Origin: Chytridium lagenaria
Taxonomy: Eukaryota > Chytridiomycota > Chytridiomycetes > Chytridiales > Chytridiaceae
NCBI GenBank assembly: GCA_025449115.1
Contig: JAHLKC010000339.1
Span: 1-11,769 of the forward strand
Length of the DNA: 11,769 bases
Direction: 5' to 3'
Below are positions 6,521 to 11,769 of this stretch, one piece after another. The translations under genes were made by a program, and so were the position numbers. The notes below the pieces were generated by a model that made no database searches, was not told the DNA's origin, and saw nothing but the letters and a program-made list of their open reading frames with translations. Position 1 is the first letter of the stretch; every line of letters begins with the position of its first letter.

Positions 6521-8516
6521 GGGAGTCAGTGATGATACCTCAGAGAACGAGAGAGATGGTGGTGGTAGGAACCGTCATCGTGGGAAGTGGTGGAAGAAGC
6601 GCGCCTCGGACAAGAAGAAGTCTGCAAACACGGCGCGTGCAAGTCCAATTGCCTTTATGGCTATTGTGCGTCAGGTTGACGCGGAGGCTGGGGAAGCCTT
6701 GTCGGTTAAGCTGGAGAAGCGGGATAACCGATGGATTCTGGACTCTGGAGCCACTCACCATATGACCTTCTCGAAGGAAGGATTGCGGGGTTACCGCGCC
6801 GCGAGCAGCCGCGTAAAAACTGCAGAGCACGGCGAAGGAATACGCGTGGAGGGAGTAGGAGATTTAACCCTCAGCATCAAGGTCGGGAAGGCCACGCAAA
6901 CGATCACGCTCAAGAACGTACTCTATGTGCCGGAGCTCACGCGTAATCTCATCTCTCTGGGTGCAGCAGCGTCGCGTGGCGTTGTTTTGGAGTCATCCAG
7001 CGGCAAGTATCGCCTCAGACACGTCGGATCGAACGACGTGACGGCAGAGTTCAAGGTTGAGGACAACCTATTTTATCTGGTGCAGCCAGACACCGCAGCA
7101 AACACCACGATGGGTGTGAAAAGCCAGTCGCTCAACAGCGCGCAGATTTGGCATCGACGGATGGGTCACATCTCGATGAAGGCGGTGAAGAAGCTTGAAA
7201 AATCGGCAACGGGTGTACGCATCACGTTGTATAACGACGACGACGACGTGCTGTGCAAGGGATGCATTGAGGGGAAGCTTACGCGCTCCTCTCACCCGGA
7301 GAGAGTTGAGAAGGACTACAAAGTCTTGGAACGCGTTCACGTGGATTTGGCGGGACCCATGAAGCGGAAGAGCTTGGGAGGGTCGCGTTACTTCATGGTG
7401 GTTGTGGACGCGTCAACGGGTTACTGCAACACGTACATGCTCAAGGAAAAGAAGCAAGCGGTTCAGTACATCAAGCAGTACAAGAGAGAGGCCGAGGCAC
7501 TCACAGGTCGACGGATTGACGCGTTGAGATACTCGGAAAGGAACCCTGAGGAGATGGAACGACTTCGAGAAAAGCCGCATCTCCTGGAGATTGTTGCAGA
7601 TAACGGTGGGGAATTTAAGAACAAGCAGCTGGAGGCATGGTGCCTGGAGGAAGGCATCAAGCTCACGTTCACCATGCCCTACACGCCTCAGCAGAACGGT
7701 GTTGCGGAAAGAATGAATCGGTCGCTCATTGAGAAGGCAAAGTGCATGCTTAGCGACGCGAGTCTTGACGACAAATTCTGGGGAGAGGCCGTTACGTGTG
7801 CCACGTACTTGTACAATCGATCTCCTCGTAAGGATGGGATTTCACCTCTGGAAGGCTTCACGGGAAGGAAGCCTAACCTGAAACGCGTTCGAATCTTCGG
7901 TTGCGCATGTTACGCGCACGTCCCAAAGGAACGACGGAAGAAGATGGAGAAGAACGCGCGCAAATGCATTTTCTTGGGATATGAGGCAATGGGATATCGC
8001 CTTTATGACCCAGTCACGAAGAAAGTAGTGCGCAGCAAGACTGTTGTGTTTGACGAGTTGAACACTGGAGTGTGGGAAGGACACGACGCAGACGTGTCCA
8101 CCTGGAAGGTACACAGGAAGCTGCTGGACAAGGTGGGAAGCGATTCAGGGAGTTGGGGGAGCGATGAAGACTCCGAGGATTCCGAAGATGAGTCATTGAG
8201 CTCTGAGGATGATGGAGATAACGCGTCACAGGTCAGTGAAGACAGCGAAGCGTTGGAGGATGATGTCGAGGATGCTCAGGAAGAGAACGACGCGTCAGAA
8301 GAGTTCGAAGACGCGCCAACCTCGCCAAGAAGGACTCCTCAACGCGCTACACGCAGCGTTTCACGTCTCCCGGTACCAGCAACACCACCAGCAGAGGAAG
8401 GCACTCGTCGTTATTCCCTGAGAGAGAGGAGGCCAGCAAACGCAGAATGGTTTAAGGCTCAAGCCAGGAAACGCGCCCTGCTCCACGTAATCCTGCAGCA
8501 CACACCGTTACCGTGA
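6462..8516 (+). CDS. pol: Copia pol, protease and integrase
   Basis: This frame codes for protease and integrase; the first ~20 residues up to about 6520 are out-of-frame zinc-knuckle sequence. Protease: WILDSGATHHM, with the aspartate of DSG at residue 94 (6741). Integrase: the zinc-binding H-H-C-C at residues 231, 236, 265 and 268, then a catalytic core with Asp295 (VDLAGP), Asp380 (ADNGGEF) and Glu416 (NGVAERMNR). The last two have the standard 35-residue spacing; the first two are 84 apart, longer than usual. After YNRSP, RIFGCACYAHVP and KCIFLGYEAMGYRLYD comes a very acidic Ser/Glu/Asp linker (residues ~559-618) and a basic stretch. From about 8465 the family sequence passes to the -1 frame, so the final residues ending at 8516 are not genuine. 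No stop occurs before that. Confidence 0.93.
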   Translation: MQEDRTLCEQVSLWEEEGLGGVSDDTSENERDGGGRNRHRGKWWKKRASDKKKSANTARASPIAFMAIVRQVDAEAGEALSVKLEKRDNRWILDSGATHHMTFSKEGLRGYRAASSRVKTAEHGEGIRVEGVGDLTLSIKVGKATQTITLKNVLYVPELTRNLISLGAAASRGVVLESSSGKYRLRHVGSNDVTAEFKVEDNLFYLVQPDTAANTTMGVKSQSLNSAQIWHRRMGHISMKAVKKLEKSATGVRITLYNDDDDVLCKGCIEGKLTRSSHPERVEKDYKVLERVHVDLAGPMKRKSLGGSRYFMVVVDASTGYCNTYMLKEKKQAVQYIKQYKREAEALTGRRIDALRYSERNPEEMERLREKPHLLEIVADNGGEFKNKQLEAWCLEEGIKLTFTMPYTPQQNGVAERMNRSLIEKAKCMLSDASLDDKFWGEAVTCATYLYNRSPRKDGISPLEGFTGRKPNLKRVRIFGCACYAHVPKERRKKMEKNARKCIFLGYEAMGYRLYDPVTKKVVRSKTVVFDELNTGVWEGHDADVSTWKVHRKLLDKVGSDSGSWGSDEDSEDSEDESLSSEDDGDNASQVSEDSEALEDDVEDAQEENDASEEFEDAPTSPRRTPQRATRSVSRLPVPATPPAEEGTRRYSLRERRPANAEWFKAQARKRALLHVILQHTPLP

Positions 8517-10135
8517 TGAGTGACGAGGACGTGACAGATCCAGCAACCGTTGAGGACGCGTTGGGACGTGTCGATTCAGAAGAATGGTTGAAGGCGCTTC
8601 AGGAGGAGTACCAGTCGTTGCTGGAGCATCAGACGTGGCGTCTGGTGCCTCGACCAAAGGGCAAGCACATCATCAAGAGTGGATGGGTGCTCCGTTACAA
8701 GCGAAAGGAAAACGGCTCCGTGGAAAGAAGAAAAGCTCGATTCGTTGCGAAGGGATATTCGCAGAAAGAAGGCGTGGACTACTTGGAGACTTACGCGCCA
8801 GTGATGAAAGGGGCGACCTTTCGGACAGCACTCGCGGTGGCAGCTCACGAGGGGATGGTGTTACGCCAATACGACGTCAAGACGGCGTTTCTCAACGGCA
8901 ATCTCAAGGAGGAGATATACATCGAGCAACCAGAGGGTTTTGTGATTGTTGGGAAGGAAGACTGGGTTTGTCTTCTCTTGAAGACCTTGTATGGTTTGAA
9001 GCAATCACCTCTTGGATGGAACGAGGTGTTGGATGAGTTTCTCATCTCGATAGGCTTCACACGTTCGCTCTCGGATCCCTGTCTTTACTACCGACGCAAC
9101 GGCGAGAGGTTATCGTTACTGGTTGTCTATGTTGACGACCTAGTGCACGCGTGTCCTGATCAGGAAGAGGCAGACGCGTTTCAAGACGATCTCAAGCGTC
9201 GGTTTACGGTCACAAGCCAGGGGGAGCCAAGATACGCGGTTGGAACCCAAGTTCGCTACAATCAACACGAGAGGTGTGTGCGTATCAAGCAGGAGGCCTA
9301 TATCATCTCGATGATGAAGAAGCTACGAGTGCCAGAAGGACATCTCAAGAAGCTTCCGCTAAGGCCAGGAACGCGTCTCAGACGCGTTGAAGACAACGAG
9401 ACTCCATTGGAAGAAGTGGAGGGACTAGCCTATCGAACTGTGGTCGGTTCATTGATGTACGCGATGGTTAATTCGCGTCCCGACGTGGCATTTGCAGTTG
9501 GAATGCTGGCGCGCTACCAGGCGCGTCCTGGACACGAGCACTGGGAGTGTGCTCGTGATTTAGTCGGGTATTTACAGTTGACGCGTAGCTTGGGCATAAG
9601 CTATTCGCGTCAAGGGAACAAGTTGAAGCTTGAAGGATTCAGCGACGCGGATCTTGGGAACGATCCGGACGAGAAGAAGTCAATCAGTGGATTCGTCATC
9701 ATGCTGAATGGAGGAGCTGTGATGTGGGGTGCGCGTAAACAAGCGTCAGTAGCTGTTTCCAGCGCAGAGGCCGAGTATGTCGCGTTGAGTGAGGCATCGT
9801 CGGAGCTCATCTGGTTGAAGCAGCTCCTGGAGGAGATAGGATACTCCTTTGACGATCCACCAACGCTTTGGTGTGATAACACGGCAGCAGAGGCCATTGC
9901 AAAGAACCCCATCATCAGCTCGAGGACGCGACACGTGGATCTTCGGTTCCACGCGGTTAGAGATCGCGTTGCCAAGCGTTTGCTTCAGGTGGAGCACATT
10001 GGAACCAAGGAACAGCCTGCAGACATGCTCACGAAGGGGCTGGCGCGTAGAGACCTGGAGAGGTGTCGTGAACGCGTGGGGATGGTAGTCGTTGATGATG
10101 ATGCTTCAGAGATGGGGGAGCCAGAGAAGTCGTGA
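8513..10135 (+). CDS. pol: Copia pol, reverse transcriptase and RNase H
   Basis: The reverse transcriptase begins WRLVPRPKGKHIIKSGWVL, carries the catalytic Asp121 (YDVKTAFLNG) and YVDD at 206-209, and shows LLLKTLYGLKQSPLGW between them. RNase H follows with Asp378 (GFSDAD), Glu419 (SSAEAEYVALSEA) and Asp455 (LWCDN), then SRTRHVDLRFHAVRDRV and EQPADMLTKGLA. All expected catalytic residues are present and the C-terminus is complete. The frame is open upstream of the GTG at 8513, where TRPAPRNPAAHTVTV continues the pol protein, so 8513 is not a real start. The polyprotein enters from the upstream frame near 8465. The stop at 10133-10135 lies 12 nt before the polypurine tract. Confidence 0.94.
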   Translation: MMSDEDVTDPATVEDALGRVDSEEWLKALQEEYQSLLEHQTWRLVPRPKGKHIIKSGWVLRYKRKENGSVERRKARFVAKGYSQKEGVDYLETYAPVMKGATFRTALAVAAHEGMVLRQYDVKTAFLNGNLKEEIYIEQPEGFVIVGKEDWVCLLLKTLYGLKQSPLGWNEVLDEFLISIGFTRSLSDPCLYYRRNGERLSLLVVYVDDLVHACPDQEEADAFQDDLKRRFTVTSQGEPRYAVGTQVRYNQHERCVRIKQEAYIISMMKKLRVPEGHLKKLPLRPGTRLRRVEDNETPLEEVEGLAYRTVVGSLMYAMVNSRPDVAFAVGMLARYQARPGHEHWECARDLVGYLQLTRSLGISYSRQGNKLKLEGFSDADLGNDPDEKKSISGFVIMLNGGAVMWGARKQASVAVSSAEAEYVALSEASSELIWLKQLLEEIGYSFDDPPTLWCDNTAAEAIAKNPIISSRTRHVDLRFHAVRDRVAKRLLQVEHIGTKEQPADMLTKGLARRDLERCRERVGMVVVDDDASEMGEPEKS

Positions 10136-10147
10136 GTAAAGTTCACG

Positions 10148-10159
10148 AAAGGGGGAGAA
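10148..10159 (+). other. Polypurine tract
   Basis: AAAGGGGGAGAA directly precedes the TG of the 3' LTR at 10160. This is the standard plus-strand priming site of an LTR retrotransposon and fixes the LTR boundary. The old inverted copy lacks it next to its LTR. Confidence 0.92.
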
Positions 10160-10584
10160 TGTTGGGTTTCGCTCACTTGACTCACGAGGACGCGTCAGGA
10201 TCACTCGCACCATTAGTCCGCGGCGTCGGGCGCAACACTAGAGTGCTCTGGAATTTACGCGTCGTTAGAGTTGAGCGCGAACGCGCCCACTGGACTTCTC
10301 ATTTACATTCTGGACTCATTTCTGAATTTCCCATTTGATTTACCTTCCTTGATTGGTTTATTTTCTTTATGCCACTTTAATTATAACTCTACCTGTTTGT
10401 GATTGGATATTCCCTTCTAGCCTTTATTCCCTTTGTTCCCGTCAAGGCTCTCTGATTTGTTTATCTTTGTAGTGGAGAGTTTAACGCGTGAGTGTACGCG
10501 TCTCCGATAGGTTTACCTTTGTGTTGTCTTTCCTCTTTACTTGTTCGTTTTGTTTCAGTATTTAAAGACTCGTGTTTTGAGTTG
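10160..10584 (+). repeat. 3' LTR of young copia element, truncated
   Basis: This segment matches 5210-5631 of the 5' LTR except around one indel at about 10317 (three bases longer here). It ends abruptly after GAGTTG, so the last ~81 bp (complement in the 5' LTR: 5632-5712), including AATAAA and the CA terminus, are absent. The old LTR resembles this copy more than the 5' copy at the indel, so the 5' LTR probably suffered the deletion. Confidence 0.93.
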
Positions 10585-10771
10585 GGATAGCTACTGGGGT
10601 AAAATTAGTAGACGACCTAAAACCTTTCTACGGTTTTTCGAAATGTCCCTACGGCCCGGCGGGGCGGGTCGGGCAGAAACCACTGACAAATCGAAATTTC
10701 GATACATTTATATAAATTTTTGTTCTGGTGATACGGGTCCGTAGGGGTCAACGTAAAGAGTAATTCCCTCT
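10585..10771. other. Junction segment with inverted repeats between LTR and satellite
   Basis: No gene is visible. CCCTACGGCCCG at 10647-10658 and CGGGTCCGTAGGG at 10734-10746 form an imperfect inverted repeat about 75 bp apart. A perfect 14-bp palindrome, ATCGAAATTTCGAT, lies between them at 10690-10703. The last ~30 bp (CGTAAAGAGTAATTCCCTC) loosely resembles the end of the satellite unit, so part of this may be a diverged boundary unit. Confidence 0.45.
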
Positions 10772-11769
10772 TTCGACGAAAATGCATTCTCTCGTAATGC
10801 TTGCCCAAATCGCACTCAATCCGCGTTAAACCCTCAACAAATGTTCCCAGAATCGCCACAATCATCTTGTACTGCTTCCAGCGCTCTAAATGCCGTGGTG
10901 CCAGCAGACTGTGGAGACATCGAGCATCAGATACCTCTAACCGTTTATCATTTTATCAAAAATTTTCGAAAAAATTGAAAATGGCAGGACCGGTCTGACC
11001 GGGCCCGGACGGGCCGGTCGTTAATTATTTGCCTATCCTTCGACGAAAATGCATTCTCTCGTAATGCTTTACCAAATCGCACTCAATCCGCGTTAAAACC
11101 TCTACAAATGTTCCCAGAATCGCCACAATCATCTTGTACTGCTTCCAGCGCTCTAAATGCCGTGGTGCCTGCAGACTGTGGAGACATCGCAGCATCAGAT
11201 ACCTCTAACCGTATATCATTTTATCAAATTTTAGAAAAAATTGAAAATGGCAGGACCGGTCTGACCGGGCCCGGACGGGCCGGTCGTTAATTATTTGCCT
11301 ATCCTTCGACGAAAATGCATTCTCTCGTAATGCTTTACCAAATCGCACTCAATCCGAGTAAAACCCTCTACAAATGTTCCCAGAATCGCCAAAATCATCT
11401 TGTACTGCGTCCAGCGCTCTAATGCCGTGGTGCCAGCAGACTGTGGAGACATCGCAGCATCAGATACCTCTAACCGTATATCATTTTATCAAAAATTTTC
11501 GAAAAAAGTGAAAATGGCAGGACCGGTCTGACCGGGCCCGGACGGGCCGGTCGTTAATTATATTCCTATCCTTCGACGAAAATACATTCTCTCGTAATGC
11601 TTGCCCAAATCGCAACTCAATCCGCGTTAAACCCTCAACAAATGTTCCCAGAATCGCCACAATCATCTTGTACTGCTCCAGCGCTCTAATGCCGTGGTGC
11701 CAGCAGACTGTGGAGACATCGCAGCATCAGATACCTCTAACCGTATATCATTTAATCAAAATTTTAGAA
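10772..11769. repeat. Tandem satellite, ~267-bp unit, 3.7+ copies
   Basis: Unit starts, marked by TTCGACGAAAATGCATTCTC or a near variant, fall at 10772, 11039, 11305 and 11572, giving periods of 267, 266 and 267 bp. The last unit is cut by the window end. Units are highly similar, with scattered single-base indels and substitutions. Each complete unit ends with a ~32-bp GC-rich partial palindrome (10988-11019, 11254-11285, 11521-11552) bounded by GACCGG and CCGGTC with CGGGCCCG at its centre, inside otherwise AT-rich sequence. The array direction is arbitrary; a minus-strand open frame crosses most of the unit. Confidence 0.92.
11291..11452 (-). CDS. Possible 53-residue open frame within a satellite unit
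   Basis: In the third unit the minus strand reads from an ATG (11452) to a TAA (11291) without break. The product starts MSPQSAGTTALERWTQYK, has a hydrophobic stretch (MILAILGTFVEGF) and ends in a basic tail (HYERMHFRRRIGK). Equivalent units 1, 2 and 4 carry single-base indels that split the same frame. The composition looks protein-like, so the satellite may be an amplified piece of a gene or transposon, but I recognise no family. It may equally be non-coding; I do not claim expression. Confidence 0.25.
   Translation of the reverse strand: MSPQSAGTTALERWTQYKMILAILGTFVEGFTRIECDLVKHYERMHFRRRIGK

Larger units (their letters stand above)
5210..10584 (+). mobile_element. Young Ty1/copia LTR retrotransposon, near-complete, 3' LTR truncated
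   Basis: The element has a 503-bp 5' LTR (TG...CA), a tRNA-type primer site, gag with a CCHC knuckle, protease, integrase, reverse transcriptase, RNase H, a polypurine tract and most of a second LTR. Integrase before RT defines Ty1/copia rather than Ty3. Over the shared ~422 bp the two LTRs match except around one 3-bp indel (5' CTCTTTGAA, 3' CTCATTTCTGAA), which points to a recent insertion. It lies within the old inverted copy. Apart from three frame changes its 4.4-kb coding region has no internal stop. The 3' LTR stops after GTTG at 10584, so a target-site duplication cannot be tested. Confidence 0.95.

Noticed and set aside
6515..6522. Programmed -1 frameshift site at the run of five G
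   Set aside because: Not a proper X XXY YYZ heptamer in the gag frame, and two other similar frame changes exist at non-slippery places, so base loss or read error is simpler.
8513..8515. GTG as a real start for the RT frame
   Set aside because: The frame is open and family-like upstream, and a copia pol is made as one polyprotein; the GTG is only an artefact of the frame change.
10585..10771. Continuation of the old copia copy after the young element
   Set aside because: No similarity to the missing integrase, protease or gag portion in either orientation; the other half of the old element is absent from the window.
10772..11769. CRISPR-like array
   Set aside because: The repeat unit is ~267 bp with no short-repeat/unique-spacer pattern, in a eukaryotic context; it is a satellite.

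Overview
This is a repeat-rich intergenic stretch of a eukaryotic genome with no ordinary host gene that I can support. Both transposon families are eukaryotic: a Ty1/copia LTR retrotransposon with the PR-INT-RT-RH order, and a Harbinger-like (DDE_Tnp_4) DNA transposon whose 'NAYYNGWLHSVLVTG' and 'HNCPGSWNDG' motifs I associate with oomycete and fungal genomes. An oomycete, possibly Phytophthora-like, is my best guess from the style of the proteins; a filamentous fungus is the main alternative. The host cannot be fixed from this window.

Layout: (1) 1-1710 is AT-rich and decayed, with scraps that look like old coding sequence and no recognisable family. (2) 1711-2732 (+) is a Harbinger-like transposase broken by at least three frame changes and in-frame stops. 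Meeting it tail to tail, and overlapping its last codons, is a second broken reading frame on the minus strand (2707-3299). It ends in an Arg/Glu-rich coiled coil, as expected for the Myb/SANT-like partner protein of such transposons. (3) At 3300 that partner frame is cut by an old, decayed copia fragment in minus orientation: LTR 3300-3800, an 82-bp orphan segment, then pieces of reverse transcriptase and integrase up to 5209. (4) A second, much younger copy of the same family lies in plus orientation at 5210-10584: 5' LTR, short leader, gag, protease, integrase, reverse transcriptase, RNase H, polypurine tract and a 3' LTR missing its last ~81 bp. (5) 10585-10771 is a short junction with inverted repeats. 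(6) 10772-11769 is a tandem array of a ~267-bp satellite, at least 3.7 units, running off the window end.

The order of events reads as Harbinger element, then old copia, then young copia inside the old one, then loss of the right flank against a satellite array. The young element is nearly intact: its LTRs differ only around one 3-bp indel and all catalytic residues are present. However, its polyprotein needs three -1 frame changes, and its truncated 3' LTR lacks the polyadenylation signal and the end needed for integration. The most unusual sequence-level features are the strong excess of ACGCGT in this copia family, a 23-residue insertion in its integrase core shared by both copies, and a minus-strand open frame inside the satellite unit. 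I did not find a new defence or metabolic system.
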